A DNA stretch of 64,000 nucleotides from Rhodobacterales bacterium LSUCC0031 (GCA_015689735.1 WVSP01000001.1:1182446-1246445); one strand, 5' to 3'. Positions 46,171-56,470 are shown, numbered from the stretch's first letter. The notes: generated by a model from the letters alone, not told the origin. Translations and numbers: made by a program.

Positions 46171-47151
46171 TCACTTGCCCCGCGCTGCTGCCATTTGTGC
46201 GGCCATTTCAAGTGCAGCGATAAAGCTGGTCGGATCGGCGCATCCGGTTCCGGCGATATCGAAGGCTGTTCCATGATCGGGTGAGGTGCGGATAAAGGGC
46301 AGCCCCAGCGTGACATTCACGCCACCAGCAAAATCAATCGTTTTGATCGGGATCAGGGCTTGGTCATGATACATGGCAATGGCCGCGTCATATTGGGCGC
46401 GCGCACCGGCATGAAACATGGTGTCGGCGGAATGTGGGCCGCTAAGATTCAAGCCCTCGGCCCGCAGCGCAGCGATGACGGGGGTGATCAACCGCTCTTC
46501 CTCGTGGCCCATCGTCCCGCCTTCTCCGGCATGGGGGTTTAACCCTGCGATGGCGATGCGCGGGGCAGGGATGGCGAAATCTCGGCGCAGCGCTGCATGC
46601 GTAATGCGGATCGTGTCGATCAATAGCCTTGCATTGAGTGCCGCCGGCACATCGGCCAGCGGGATATGGATCGTGGCAGGCACGACACGCAGTGCCGGAC
46701 AGGCTAGCATCATCACCACGCTCTCGATACCCGCCAGATGGGCCAGATACTCGGTATGGCCGGGAAAGGCGAACCCAGCCCCCTCCTTGAGCGCTTTCTT
46801 GTTGATCGGCAGCGTCGTCAACGCCGATGCCTCGCCGCGCGTCACCAGATCGACACCGCGCGCGATCGCGGCGATCACAGCGGCGGCGTTTGCAGGTGCG
46901 GGCTGGCCCGCAATGGCTGGGGCAGGGAATTCTTGGTGCAGAACCGGCAAGCCGCGCATGGCGGCATTGGCGGTGTCAGCGGGGCGCGAAATCGCGACGA
47001 TCGGTGCGCCGAAAGCAGCGAGATGCGCAAGATCACCGATGACGAAAAACGGGAGCCGCGCGCCCAAGCCTTGCCATGCCTTGACGGCGATCTCCGGGCC
47101 AATGCCTGCGGGTTCACCGATGCTGACGGCGATCGGGGCGGGAACGGTCAT
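46171..47151 (-). CDS. pdxA: 4-hydroxythreonine-4-phosphate dehydrogenase
   Basis: A 326-residue NAD- and metal-dependent enzyme of pyridoxal-5'-phosphate synthesis. Family motifs are SIGEPAGIGPEIAVKAW at the start, ALTTLPINKKALKEGAGF near 120, GLNPHAGEGGTMGHEE near 220 and MYHDQALIPIKTIDF near 265, which carry metal and substrate ligands. The ATG at 47151 lies just after the surA stop at 47153. In related genomes rsmA follows pdxA; here it does not. Confidence 0.94.
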   Translation of the reverse strand: MTVPAPIAVSIGEPAGIGPEIAVKAWQGLGARLPFFVIGDLAHLAAFGAPIVAISRPADTANAAMRGLPVLHQEFPAPAIAGQPAPANAAAVIAAIARGVDLVTRGEASALTTLPINKKALKEGAGFAFPGHTEYLAHLAGIESVVMMLACPALRVVPATIHIPLADVPAALNARLLIDTIRITHAALRRDFAIPAPRIAIAGLNPHAGEGGTMGHEEERLITPVIAALRAEGLNLSGPHSADTMFHAGARAQYDAAIAMYHDQALIPIKTIDFAGGVNVTLGLPFIRTSPDHGTAFDIAGTGCADPTSFIAALEMAAQMAAARGK

Positions 47152-47152
47152 T

Positions 47153-48385
47153 TCAGTTATAGGTGATGATGGCGTCGGCGCGCAGCTCTTCCAACAACGC
47201 CCTAGCCTCGGCTTCCAACTGAATGGCAAAAAGCCTTTGACGCACGGCTTCGATCTCGCCTTCGGGGGGGGTGATGCTTCGCGCACACAAGATCACCGCC
47301 GTTGTGGTGCCAGCCTCTCCGAGGGTCAGCCCGATCTCACCGGCATCGAGTGTTGCCAAGACCATCGCGATATCGGTCGGGATCGCCGAAAGCGGTTGGT
47401 CTTGGCGTGTGAATGCACCCGGGCGCAGTGCGTAAAGATCGTTGCATTGATCGATATCCGCGCGCAGGGCTGTGATCGCGGCTTGCCCTTCCTCGGTCTG
47501 TTGCGCGGGCAAGGTCAGCGTCGCATAATCAAGCGAGGCGGCCACGGGCGCACGGTAGCTTCCTTGCGACAGGCCACGCAGCTGGAAGATCGCGATCGCG
47601 GGACCCAAGACCACTGGGCCATAGGTCTCACCGACTGACAAGAGCATCAGCTCTTTACTCAGTTGTTCAGGAATAGCGTCAAGCGCACGCCAGCCGGTCA
47701 GGCCACCATCCTCACGTGTGGGGGCAGCTGAAAAGCGGCGAGCGGCTTGTGTGAAAAGATCGATCTCGAAATTCAGATCGGCGGCAAGGCGCGCCAGATC
47801 ATCGCGCAGTGTGTCGCGGTTTTCCGGCGTGACCGGCACGATCAATTCGGCCAAGAGGATCTCACCGCTGCCAAGTTGCGGATCATGGGCCAGCGCGCGG
47901 GCTACGGCATCGTCACTGGTGGCTGCGCGCGCGCGTCCAGAAAACCGCGCCTGCACCACGTTTCGCCATGAAATGTTGTTGGCGATAAAATCGCGGAAGG
48001 TTTCGGGCGCAACACCCTCTTGGCCGATTGCGTCGAGAAATTCATCGGCGCTCAACTCGGCCCTTGCGGCGAAAGCGGCGATACCTTCGGCGATTTCCGC
48101 CTCGCTTGCCAAGACATCAAGGCGGCGTGCTTCGGCCATTTGAAGGCGTTCATTGACCAAGGCCTCAAGCGCTATGGCCTGCAAATCGCCCGGGGTGCGG
48201 ATGACCTCCAAGAACAAGGCGCGCTGGTCGATTTCAAATTGTGTGACAATCGCATCGTTGACGCGCGCAACAGCCGTAAAGGGCGATTGCGCAGCTGTCG
48301 GCATGGCCAGCGACAGACCCAAGGGCAAAGCCAAGGCCAAGGCCTGCAAAAGGCGGCGGACCGTGCAAGTCGGGCGTGTCTTCAT
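47153..48385 (-). CDS. surA: SurA-like periplasmic chaperone/peptidyl-prolyl isomerase
   Basis: A 410-residue periplasmic protein that helps outer-membrane proteins fold. The signal peptide is about residues 1-33 (ending PTAAQS). The SurA_N chaperone region follows (ARVNDAIVTQFEIDQRALFL, then ALEALVNERLQMAEARRLDV). A single parvulin-like domain covers about 165-275 and looks degenerate. It sits directly before pdxA and 112 bases after lptG. A 24-codon frame (48382-48456) overlaps its start codon by ATGA. Confidence 0.85.
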   Translation of the reverse strand: MKTRPTCTVRRLLQALALALPLGLSLAMPTAAQSPFTAVARVNDAIVTQFEIDQRALFLEVIRTPGDLQAIALEALVNERLQMAEARRLDVLASEAEIAEGIAAFAARAELSADEFLDAIGQEGVAPETFRDFIANNISWRNVVQARFSGRARAATSDDAVARALAHDPQLGSGEILLAELIVPVTPENRDTLRDDLARLAADLNFEIDLFTQAARRFSAAPTREDGGLTGWRALDAIPEQLSKELMLLSVGETYGPVVLGPAIAIFQLRGLSQGSYRAPVAASLDYATLTLPAQQTEEGQAAITALRADIDQCNDLYALRPGAFTRQDQPLSAIPTDIAMVLATLDAGEIGLTLGEAGTTTAVILCARSITPPEGEIEAVRQRLFAIQLEAEARALLEELRADAIITYN

Positions 48386-48497
48386 CGCGTTGTCGTTCCG
48401 TTATGCTCGTGAAATGCGTTCATCGCGGCCTTATCCCTTCTTTTGGACTGCCTCATGCGCGAAGGCAACTCCGACGATGCGATGGGCGCATATCTGT

Positions 48498-49592
48498 CTA
48501 GCCATCCTCGGTATGCAAGATCAGCCCAATCGCGAGCAGTATCGCGGCCATGGGCGGTGTCCATGCGACAAGGGCGATGGGCAATTGCCCGTTCTCACCC
48601 AAGACCTGCGCAAATGAGCGCAGAAAAAACAAGCTAAATCCCAGCAAGATCGCGGCTAGAACCATGATGCCTGTTTTGCCAGACCGGGTGTGGCGCATGC
48701 TCAAACCTGCCGCGATCAACACCATCGCGGCAAGCATCAAGGGGCTTGATAGCTCCATCTGAAGCCAGACACGGTGTTGCAGCGCGCCGAATCCTGCTTG
48801 GTTCAGTTGATCGATGAAACCCGGAAGCTGGTAGATCGGCACCGTTTCGGGTTTGCCGAAGCTGTCGCGGATCTGGTCGCGTGTCAGCGTTGACGGGAGC
48901 GAAAACTCCGGCATGACGGTAACATTTGCCTCTGGGTTCTGTGTGTCGGCCAAAAGCCATTGGCGTGCATCGCGCAAATCCCATGCCCCATCGATCAGCC
49001 GCGCCTCGGCGGCATTGAGGCGGCCTGTGATCGTGCCATCGGGTGTGAACTGGAAAAAACTGACATCAAACAGATGCGTGCCATCGGCATTTGTTGCACC
49101 CGCACGGATCACCGTTTGCTCGGTTTCGCTGCCTTGGCGCAGCCAAAGCCCCTCGGCGGTGACAGAGACGGTGCGCTCCTCGGCACCGCGATACAGGGCC
49201 GTTTTCAGATCATATTGCTGTGAGGTGGTCGCCACGATCGGATTGAGCAAGATGACCGCCGTCGCGCCAAGGCCAAGCGCCACGATCACAGGCGAGGTTG
49301 CCGCGCGCAAGGCCGATCGCCCCGAGGCGCGGATGACCACCAATTCCGAGCTGCGCGCCAGCCCAAGAAACAACAGGAGCGTCGCCAACAATACGAAAAG
49401 CGGGATCATTTCGTAGAGCTTGCCCGGCAGGTTCAACACCGCCAATTCGAAGACCGGCCCAAATCCAAGATCTGGGCCGATGCGGCGGAGCTGCTCGGCC
49501 AGGTCGATGGGCAAGAGAATGGCGATGAAGACCGCTGTCACGATCCCCAAGGCCCGAAAAAAGCGCCGCGCGATGTAGAGATGCAAGATCAT
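48498..49592 (-). CDS. lptG: LPS export permease LptG
   Basis: A 364-residue inner-membrane protein of the LptB2FG complex that extracts lipopolysaccharide. Three N-terminal and three C-terminal helices flank a periplasmic jellyroll domain (about residues 130-265). The start (LHLYIARRFFRALGIVTAVF) and a SELVVIRASGRSALRAATSP coupling-helix region near 82 match the family. It overlaps lptF by ATGA. The lptD gene normally next in line is absent. Confidence 0.93.
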   Translation of the reverse strand: MILHLYIARRFFRALGIVTAVFIAILLPIDLAEQLRRIGPDLGFGPVFELAVLNLPGKLYEMIPLFVLLATLLLFLGLARSSELVVIRASGRSALRAATSPVIVALGLGATAVILLNPIVATTSQQYDLKTALYRGAEERTVSVTAEGLWLRQGSETEQTVIRAGATNADGTHLFDVSFFQFTPDGTITGRLNAAEARLIDGAWDLRDARQWLLADTQNPEANVTVMPEFSLPSTLTRDQIRDSFGKPETVPIYQLPGFIDQLNQAGFGALQHRVWLQMELSSPLMLAAMVLIAAGLSMRHTRSGKTGIMVLAAILLGFSLFFLRSFAQVLGENGQLPIALVAWTPPMAAILLAIGLILHTEDG

Positions 49593-50740
49593 GCCGCGTG
49601 CGCGCCCCGATCGCCAGGCCCGCGTGGCTTGCGTTTGCGCGCCATCGCCATTTGTATCAGTACCCCTGCCAGCACCGCCGCCAAAAAGGGCTGGGCATAG
49701 GCCAAGAGCTGGAGTTCCACATTGCGGATCGCGTTCGCCTCGGCGGCGTTCCAGACCATTTGCAGCGGGATGACCAGCACAACGGCCAACATGATCTGCG
49801 GCCAGACACCAAAGCGTGAAAAACCACCAAGCATCAGGCAGGCAGCTGCGATCAATGGTGGGAAAATCACGAACAGCACGCGTGCGATGCGGTCATGGCC
49901 GATAAAGCGCATCTCGGCCAACGTAAGGCCCAAGCTGGCAGCCACCGTTTCATCGGCGCTGATCAAGGCCCATGTGGACAAAGCGCGCAATTCGGTGCTG
50001 GCCGCGACCTCCTCGTCGATGAGTGCGCCCAGATTATAGGTGAAGTCATCGAACAGGACCGTCGATAGCCGCTTGGTGGCCACGTCATAGGTTTGCGCCA
50101 GCCCGTCGAACATCACCAGCTGCGGGCCTGTGCCGGCCTCAAGCAACAGTGCGCGGGGCGCGGTATAGGTCGTTTCCGTGGTCGGATCGACGCGATCTTG
50201 CAAGAACATGTCACGAAATTCGCCTTGGTCGGTAATCGCGCGCACATAAACACTCAACCCTGGTGCAGGGTGGATGAATTGTCCCGCGCGTAGGAAACGG
50301 CCGGTCAGATCGGCTTCAACGTCAGCGCTGCGATCGATGAACTGCCCCCGTGCGGACGGGGCGAGGACATTGCTCAAGATCGCCATCAAGAGCCCAAGGA
50401 CCAGCCCGAACGCAAAAACCGGTCGCAGGAGCCGCGCCGCCGACAGGCCCGCTGTTTGCAGCACAACCAATTCGCTTTCGCCGATCAGCCGGTTAAAGAC
50501 ATAAAGCGTGGCGACAAACCCCGAGACCGGCAAGATCATCATCATGATCTGCGGCAAGGTCAGCGCCGTGAATTCAAGGAAAACGCGCAAGTTTTGACCA
50601 TCGGCGATGAGCGAATCGAACAGGTCCACCGCCTCGTTGATCCAATAGACCGAGATCAGCACAAGGCTGAAAAAGCCAAACAGCACGATCAGTTGGGACA
50701 GGATATAACGATCGTACCGCCCCAAGGCGCGCCCCTCCAT
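49589..50740 (-). CDS. lptF: LPS export permease LptF
   Basis: A 383-residue partner of LptG, same topology: helices at about 15-115 and 275-370 around a periplasmic domain. The coupling region reads GESELVVLQTAGLSAARLLR near 88. It transports LPS from the inner membrane to the Lpt bridge. It is first of the lptF-lptG-surA-pdxA run, divergent from pepA with a 153-base region holding both promoters. Confidence 0.93.
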   Translation of the reverse strand: MEGRALGRYDRYILSQLIVLFGFFSLVLISVYWINEAVDLFDSLIADGQNLRVFLEFTALTLPQIMMMILPVSGFVATLYVFNRLIGESELVVLQTAGLSAARLLRPVFAFGLVLGLLMAILSNVLAPSARGQFIDRSADVEADLTGRFLRAGQFIHPAPGLSVYVRAITDQGEFRDMFLQDRVDPTTETTYTAPRALLLEAGTGPQLVMFDGLAQTYDVATKRLSTVLFDDFTYNLGALIDEEVAASTELRALSTWALISADETVAASLGLTLAEMRFIGHDRIARVLFVIFPPLIAAACLMLGGFSRFGVWPQIMLAVVLVIPLQMVWNAAEANAIRNVELQLLAYAQPFLAAVLAGVLIQMAMARKRKPRGPGDRGAHAA

Positions 50741-50893
50741 TGCATGTTGTAGCCCATAACGGGCCTTGGCCTCTCCTTTTAGGCCAAACGGCGGCCTCGT
50801 GCGAGGGTGATCTGGCCATTGGCGAAAGCCCGCCCTAGGGTGCGCTCAAAGCGGCGGCACGATGCGCCGACCCCGTGGACAAGGAAGCAAAGC

Positions 50894-52357
50894 ATGACAT
50901 CGCCGATCACCATTTCTTTCGCCGAAACAGATCTTGCCGCACTGGCCACGACGGAGGGCAAGCTTGGCCTCGTGGTCAGCACCGATGGTACGCTCGATCC
51001 TGCCGGACGGCGACTGAACCGGTTGATGCGCGGCGCGCTAGCGCGGTTGGTCGCGGGTCCGGCATGGGAAAAGATCAAACCCGGCGAAGGGGTGGCGCTG
51101 AACTGGCCTGCGGGTTTGGCGGCAACCGGGCTGATGGCGGTCAAGCTCGCCCGCCGCGCCAGCGCCGACGAAGCGCGCCGCGCGGGGGCGACCTTGGCCA
51201 AGTTCAAAGGTGCCGAGGCATTGTGCGTCGCGGCCGGCGGCACGGCGCGCATCGCTGATCTGGCCCTTGGCCTTGCGCTGCGCGGTTATGATTTCACCAC
51301 CCACAAGACCGGCGAGAAGGACCAACCGCAACATGCGACGATCATGGTCGCCAAACCCGATGAGGCCCGCATCGCCACAGCCCCTCTCTTGGCCGTGGCC
51401 GAGGGGGTGTTTTTCACCCGCGACCTGATCAATGAACCGGCCAATGTGCTGACGACACGCGATTTCGCCGCGCGGATCGAAGGGATGCGGGCGCTTGGCC
51501 TGACGGTCGAGATCCTCGAAGAAACCGAATTGGCCAAGATGGGTATGGGCGCGCTGTTGGGCGTGGGGCAGGGGTCGGAAAGCCCCTCCAAGATCGCGGT
51601 GATCCAGTGGAAAGGTGCCGATACCGCCCCATTGGCCTTGGTCGGCAAGGGCGTCGTCTTTGATACGGGCGGCATCAGCCTCAAGCCTGCGGGCGGGATG
51701 GAAGACATGACCATGGATATGGGCGGGGCGGCTGTCGTTGCGGGGGTGATGCATGCGCTGGCCCGCCGCCGCGCGCCTGCCCATGTGGTGGGCCTGATCG
51801 GTCTGGTCGAAAACATGCCCTCTGGGACAGCACAGCGCCCCGGCGATGTGGTCACCTCGATGAAGGGCGACACGATCGAGGTGATCAACACCGATGCCGA
51901 GGGGCGCTTGGTATTGGCCGATGTGATGTGGTACGCGCAAGAGCGGTTCAAGCCTGTTGGCATGATCGATCTGGCCACGCTCACAGGCGCGATCATCATC
52001 GCGCTTGGCCATGAAAACGCGGGTGTTTTCTCGAATGATGATGCGCTTTGCACAGCCTTTCTCAAGGCCGCCGCCGCCGAGGGCGAGGGTGCTTGGCGCA
52101 TGCCCTTGGGTGCGGCCTATGATGAAAAGCTCAAGAGCCGCATCGCCGATATGAAGAATGTGGGCGGGCGCGATGGCGGCGCGATCACGGCGGCGCAATT
52201 CCTGCAACGGTTCGTCAAGCCCGAGACTCCGTGGATCCACCTTGATATCGCCGGTGTGGCCAGCGTGAAATCCGACACGATGCTGGCGCCCAAGGGCGCG
52301 ACGGGCTGGGGTGTCATGGCGCTTGACCGCATGATCCGCGATCATTTCGAAGCATAA
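50894..52357 (+). CDS. pepA: leucyl aminopeptidase (M17)
   Basis: A 487-residue cytosolic dimetal aminopeptidase. The M17 signature NTDAEGRLVLADV lies near residue 331 and the metal-binding GKGVVFDTGGISLKP near 252, with the catalytic Lys in that stretch. The C-terminal catalytic domain begins near residue 170 (FTRDLINEPANVL). The ATG at 50894 gives the expected N-terminal domain. holC follows ten bases later, so the two share a transcript. Confidence 0.95.
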   Translation: MTSPITISFAETDLAALATTEGKLGLVVSTDGTLDPAGRRLNRLMRGALARLVAGPAWEKIKPGEGVALNWPAGLAATGLMAVKLARRASADEARRAGATLAKFKGAEALCVAAGGTARIADLALGLALRGYDFTTHKTGEKDQPQHATIMVAKPDEARIATAPLLAVAEGVFFTRDLINEPANVLTTRDFAARIEGMRALGLTVEILEETELAKMGMGALLGVGQGSESPSKIAVIQWKGADTAPLALVGKGVVFDTGGISLKPAGGMEDMTMDMGGAAVVAGVMHALARRRAPAHVVGLIGLVENMPSGTAQRPGDVVTSMKGDTIEVINTDAEGRLVLADVMWYAQERFKPVGMIDLATLTGAIIIALGHENAGVFSNDDALCTAFLKAAAAEGEGAWRMPLGAAYDEKLKSRIADMKNVGGRDGGAITAAQFLQRFVKPETPWIHLDIAGVASVKSDTMLAPKGATGWGVMALDRMIRDHFEA

Positions 52358-52367
52358 GGGCGCAGCG

Positions 52368-52826
52368 GTGAGCGAGGTCTTTTTCTACCATCTCACCCAA
52401 TCAACGCTCGCGGTGACGCTGCGACTATTGCTTGAGAAATCGCGCGCGCAAGGCTGGCGCGTCGCGCTGCGCGCACAAAGCGAAGAAATGCTCGCCCGCC
52501 TTGATGCGGCCTTGTGGGAGGGGGCCGAGGATGCATTCTTGCCCCATGGTCGGGATGGCAGTCCCCATGATGCCGACCAGCCCGTGCTTTTGACCCTTTC
52601 GCACAGTGCCGCCAATCATCCCGATTGTCTCGTGATCGTGGAGGGCGCAGTCATCACGCCCGAGGAGGTGGCTGGCTTCAAGCGCGCGATGGTCGTCTTT
52701 GACGGGCAGGATGCAACAGGGCTGAACATCGCGCGCACACAGTGGAAAACCCTGACGGCTGCGGGGGTAAAGGCGAAATACTATGCCGAGGAAAACGGCC
52801 GCTGGACGATGAAGGCTGAAAGCTAA
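52368..52826 (+). CDS. holC: DNA polymerase III chi subunit
   Basis: A 152-residue clamp-loader accessory protein that links polymerase III to SSB. Family features are VFFYHLTQSTLAVTLRLLLE at the start, an LWEGAEDAFLPHGRDG segment near 50 and FKRAMVVFDGQD near 105. It starts with GTG at 52368, ten bases after pepA, the usual pepA-holC pair. Its stop overlaps that of the convergent protease gene by four bases. Confidence 0.93.
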   Translation: MSEVFFYHLTQSTLAVTLRLLLEKSRAQGWRVALRAQSEEMLARLDAALWEGAEDAFLPHGRDGSPHDADQPVLLTLSHSAANHPDCLVIVEGAVITPEEVAGFKRAMVVFDGQDATGLNIARTQWKTLTAAGVKAKYYAEENGRWTMKAES

Positions 52827-53404
52827 CGGGCCAGCCTGAGCTGCCCGCCCGACATCTCCAAGCGCGCAAAGCGGCGCAGATAGCTCATTCCCAACAGGCT
52901 TTCGGACAACTCGCCGCGATTGACGACGGCGCCCATCCCCTCGTCGGTGATCGCGCCCAAACGGACGGTCGCAAGGCGCACGGGTGCGGTTTCAACGATC
53001 CCGTTGGCGGTCATGGCGCGCCCCGAATAGACAAGCGCGGTAGGGTCGATGCCAATACGCATGGCATCTTCGGCGGACAAGACGATGTCACTTGCGCCTG
53101 TATCCACGACGAAGCGCACGGCTGTGCCGTTCACATCCAGCGTCAGGTAAAAATGCCCGTCATGTGCCATTGGCACGATGATCTCGCGCCCATTCTGCAT
53201 CACCGTTTGGCGCGGTGCGACCGTGTCGCGGATCGTGGGCCAAAGACCCACGGCAGCAATTGCCCCCACAAAGATCAGGACCCAAATCGCTGCCTGCCGC
53301 GCGATGCGACCCAGATTACCACGGCTGCCGATCCAATAAGACAGTGCCAGAGCCCCGCCAAGCAGGCCAAGAAACACCAAGGATGCAATCTGGTCGCCGC
53401 TCAT
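52823..53404 (-). CDS. retropepsin-like membrane-anchored aspartic protease (TIGR02281)
   Basis: A 193-residue protein with one or two N-terminal membrane helices (about residues 5-60) and a single-lobe aspartic-protease domain with active-site VDTGASDIVLS near residue 107. Like retroviral proteases it must dimerise. The family is common in alphaproteobacteria and its substrates are largely unknown. The protease domain should face the periplasm. Confidence 0.85.
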   Translation of the reverse strand: MSGDQIASLVFLGLLGGALALSYWIGSRGNLGRIARQAAIWVLIFVGAIAAVGLWPTIRDTVAPRQTVMQNGREIIVPMAHDGHFYLTLDVNGTAVRFVVDTGASDIVLSAEDAMRIGIDPTALVYSGRAMTANGIVETAPVRLATVRLGAITDEGMGAVVNRGELSESLLGMSYLRRFARLEMSGGQLRLAR

Positions 53405-53449
53405 CTGCCGCCCTCTTGCCTGCTTGCGCCAATATAGCGGCGTTGACGC

Positions 53450-54067
53450 CTAGATCACCTGAAGATCGCGCATCGCATCGATCACGAATTGCACCGATAA
53501 CGCGGCCAAGAGCATGCCCAAGAGCCGGGTCACCACATTGATCCCCGTCGGTCCCAAGAGCCGTTCCAGCGGCGTAGCCAGCAAGAACAACGTCAAAACC
53601 ACGCTCAGCACCGCCAACATCACCAGATGCACGATCACGACATGCCCCGCATCGCCCCCGTCTTGGCCGGTCAGCAAGATCATGGTCGCAATCGCCCCCG
53701 GCCCTGCGATCAAGGGAATGGCCAAGGGAAATACCGAAGGATCATCGGCAGGCGCACCCCCCGCCTGACCCTGCCTGCGCTGCGTGCGGCGCTCAAATAG
53801 CATGTCGAGGGCTGTCAGGAACAGCAAGATCCCGCCCGCCATGCGGAAGGCGGGCATGGAAATGCCAAGGAAATTCAGAACCGCTTCGCCCGCAAGCCCA
53901 AAGAGCGTCAGGATGGCGACAGCCACCAAAGTCGCACGCATCGCGATCGCTCGGCGCTGGCGGATGGTCTGGCCACGGGTAAGCGCCACGAATAGCGGCG
54001 CAAGGCCGATCGGGTCGATGACCACGAAAAGCGCAACGAAGGCCGGGATGTAATCAAGCATACTCAT
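53450..54067 (-). CDS. MarC-family integral membrane protein
   Basis: A 205-residue inner-membrane protein with six helices. The MarC pattern is clear: VALFVVIDPIGLAPLFVALT near residue 9 and the AIPLIAGPGAIATMILLTGQ motif near 118. Function is uncertain, since early links to antibiotic resistance were not upheld. Its ATG overlaps the ABC-F stop by ATGA, which decides the start. Confidence 0.9.
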   Translation of the reverse strand: MSMLDYIPAFVALFVVIDPIGLAPLFVALTRGQTIRQRRAIAMRATLVAVAILTLFGLAGEAVLNFLGISMPAFRMAGGILLFLTALDMLFERRTQRRQGQAGGAPADDPSVFPLAIPLIAGPGAIATMILLTGQDGGDAGHVVIVHLVMLAVLSVVLTLFLLATPLERLLGPTGINVVTRLLGMLLAALSVQFVIDAMRDLQVI

Positions 54068-55914
54068 ACGCTTTCGGCGGCCTCCAGCTTTTCGGCGGCA
54101 CGCATCCACAGGGCCTCTGCCCGGTGCAGCCCTTCCATCAACTCCGCATATTTGCGCTGCCAGACTTCAAGCTCGCCGATGCGGGCATCTTCGTAAAGGG
54201 CCGGATCGGCGAGTTTGGCGGCCAGCTTGTCGCGCATCTCTTCGATGGTGGCGACACGCGCCTCGCAGCGGCGCAGATCGGCGCGTAGCTCCTTGATCTC
54301 ATCCTTGGAAAACGCCTTTGGCTTTTCCTTTTCTTTCTGAGGCTTTGCGGGCTTTTCCTCACCTTTGAGGAGGGCCGCGCGATAGCTGTCGAGATCACCT
54401 TCGTAGGGGGCGACCCGCCCGTCCTTTACCAGCCACAGCCGATCTGCGACGAGCGACAACAGATGCATGTCATGGCTGACCAAGATGACCGCGCCGGTAT
54501 AGGCGGTTAGCGCCTCGACCAGCGCCTCGCGGCTTTCGATGTCGAGGTGGTTGGTCGGTTCGTCCAGGATCAGCAGATGCGGTGCATCCAGCGTGGCCAG
54601 ACACAGTGACAGACGCGCCTTTTGCCCACCCGATAGCTTGGCCACCACCGTTTCGGCTTGCTCGGCCATCAGGCCGAATCCGGCCAGAACCGCCCGTAGC
54701 TTGGTTTGCTGTTGATCGGGGCGCGCGCGTTGAAGATGTTGTAGCGGGGTTTCGTCGATATGCAGCTCATCGACCTGATGCTGGGCGAAATACCCCACCC
54801 TGAGCTTGGACGAAGCCGTTTGCTGCCCCCCAAGCGGGGCAAGCTTGCCTGCCAACAGCTTGGACAGCGTCGATTTCCCCTCGCCGTTGCGGCCCAAGAG
54901 CGCGATCCGATCATCTTGGTCGATCCTGAGGGCAAGTCGCGACAAGATGGGCTTGCCGTCATAGCCCACCGCAACATCGTCAAGCGCAAGGATCGGCGGC
55001 GAAAGCGTGTCAGGGATGGGAAAGGTGAAGACCGTACGCGCCGCATCCTCGGGCATGCGGATGGGCGTCATCTTTTCCAGCATTTTGACCCGGCTTTGTG
55101 CCTGCTTGGCCTTGCTCGCCTTGGCCTTGAAGCGATCGACAAAGGCTTGCAGATGGGCGCGCTGCAAATCTTGTTTCTTGGCAGCAGCCGTCTGCACGGC
55201 GCGCGCCTCGGCACGGGTGCGGGCGAAAGTATCGTAACCGCCCGAATAAAGCGTCAGGTTGCGCCCCTCGAGATGCAGGATATGGCCCACGGCGCGGTTC
55301 AATAGCCCGCGATCATGGCTGATCACCAGAACGCTATGGGGATAGCGCATCAGGTAGCTTTCCAGCCACAACGCGCCCTCAAGGTCGAGATAGTTGGTCG
55401 GTTCGTCCAACAGCAAAAGGTCCGGCTGGGCAAACAACACACCGGCCAAGGCAACCCGCATCCGCCAGCCCCCCGAAAAGGCCGAACAGGGCATGCGGCT
55501 TTCGGCGTCGGTAAAGCCAAGCCCTTTGAGGATACTGGCCGCCCGCGCCTCAGCCGACCATGCATCGATATCTTGCAACCGCGTCTGGATCTCGGCCATG
55601 CGTTCGCCCGTGGCGCTTTCCGCCTCGGCCAACAGGCTGGCGCGCTCGGTATCGGCGGCCAGCACCGTGTCGATCAGCGACACCTCCGAGCCCGGAACCT
55701 CTTGGGCGACACCGCCGATGCGGGCGCGCGCGGGTAAGTCGATGCTCCCGCCATCTAGCGTCAACTCGCCCCGGATCAGACGGAAGAGCGTGGTCTTGCC
55801 CGCACCGTTGCGTCCAACGATGCCGACCTTGTGACCGGCAGGGATGGTCACGCTCGCCCCTTCAAGCAAGGGGCGGCCCGCGACGCTGTAAGAGATATCG
55901 GAAATGCGCAACAT
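54064..55914 (-). CDS. ABC-F family ATPase (Uup/YheS-like)
   Basis: A 616-residue soluble protein with two ABC domains and no membrane part. Domain 1 has Walker [12 protein letters not shown] near 34 and [11 protein letters not shown] with [14 protein letters not shown] near 150-175. Domain 2 has [14 protein letters not shown] near 340 and a [11 protein letters not shown], then [14 protein letters not shown] near 430-455. The linker between them is long, basic and helical, and the C-terminus is a charged coiled coil (about 525-616). ABC-F proteins act on the ribosome in translation or antibiotic protection. It is co-transcribed with marC. Confidence 0.92.
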   Translation of the reverse strand: MLRISDISYSVAGRPLLEGASVTIPAGHKVGIVGRNGAGKTTLFRLIRGELTLDGGSIDLPARARIGGVAQEVPGSEVSLIDTVLAADTERASLLAEAESATGERMAEIQTRLQDIDAWSAEARAASILKGLGFTDAESRMPCSAFSGGWRMRVALAGVLFAQPDLLLLDEPTNYLDLEGALWLESYLMRYPHSVLVISHDRGLLNRAVGHILHLEGRNLTLYSGGYDTFARTRAEARAVQTAAAKKQDLQRAHLQAFVDRFKAKASKAKQAQSRVKMLEKMTPIRMPEDAARTVFTFPIPDTLSPPILALDDVAVGYDGKPILSRLALRIDQDDRIALLGRNGEGKSTLSKLLAGKLAPLGGQQTASSKLRVGYFAQHQVDELHIDETPLQHLQRARPDQQQTKLRAVLAGFGLMAEQAETVVAKLSGGQKARLSLCLATLDAPHLLILDEPTNHLDIESREALVEALTAYTGAVILVSHDMHLLSLVADRLWLVKDGRVAPYEGDLDSYRAALLKGEEKPAKPQKEKEKPKAFSKDEIKELRADLRRCEARVATIEEMRDKLAAKLADPALYEDARIGELEVWQRKYAELMEGLHRAEALWMRAAEKLEAAESV

Positions 55915-56019
55915 GGGCGCTGTGTGACCTTGTGTCGGGATACTGTCAACGGCTCGGCTTTTCATCCCTCAACCCCCATGCTAAGGCCGCGCCAATTTCC
56001 AACCCCACGGAGCGAACAC

Positions 56020-56442
56020 ATGGCCATCCAGCGCACTTTTTCGATCATCAAACCCGATGCCACCAAGCGTAACCTGACCGGCGCGATCAACGCCAAGATC
56101 GAGGCCGCTGGCCTGCGCATCATCGCGCAAAAGCGCATCCACATGACCCCGGCACAGGCCGGCCATTTCTACGCCGTTCACAAGGAACGCCCCTTCTACG
56201 GCGAATTGTGCGCGTTCATGGCGTCCGAACCCGTGGTTGTACAAGTGCTCGAAGGCGAGAACGCGATTACGAAGTACCGCGAAGTGATGGGTGCAACCGA
56301 TCCGGCCGAAGCGGCCCCCGGCACGATCCGCAAGGATTTCGCGCTCTCCAAGGGCGAAAATTCGGTCCATGGCTCGGACGCGCCTGAGACCGCAGCCGAA
56401 GAAATCGCCTATTTCTTCGCCGGGATGGAGTTGGTCGGCTAA
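56020..56442 (+). CDS. ndk: nucleoside diphosphate kinase
   Basis: A 140-residue enzyme that balances nucleoside triphosphates. The catalytic His is in the signature [12 protein letters not shown] near residue 117; the start [16 protein letters not shown] and the [16 protein letters not shown] stretch are canonical. A terminator follows 28 bases after the stop. It is divergent from the ABC-F gene. Confidence 0.97.
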   Translation: MAIQRTFSIIKPDATKRNLTGAINAKIEAAGLRIIAQKRIHMTPAQAGHFYAVHKERPFYGELCAFMASEPVVVQVLEGENAITKYREVMGATDPAEAAPGTIRKDFALSKGENSVHGSDAPETAAEEIAYFFAGMELVG

Positions 56443-56470
56443 GCCGCACCGCTTGCCGACGATCACGATC

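Noticed and set aside
45969..46223. 84-codon GTG-initiated frame after the dksA-like gene
   Set aside because: No family similarity, poor start site, and it runs into the convergent pdxA gene. It could be real but I cannot support it.
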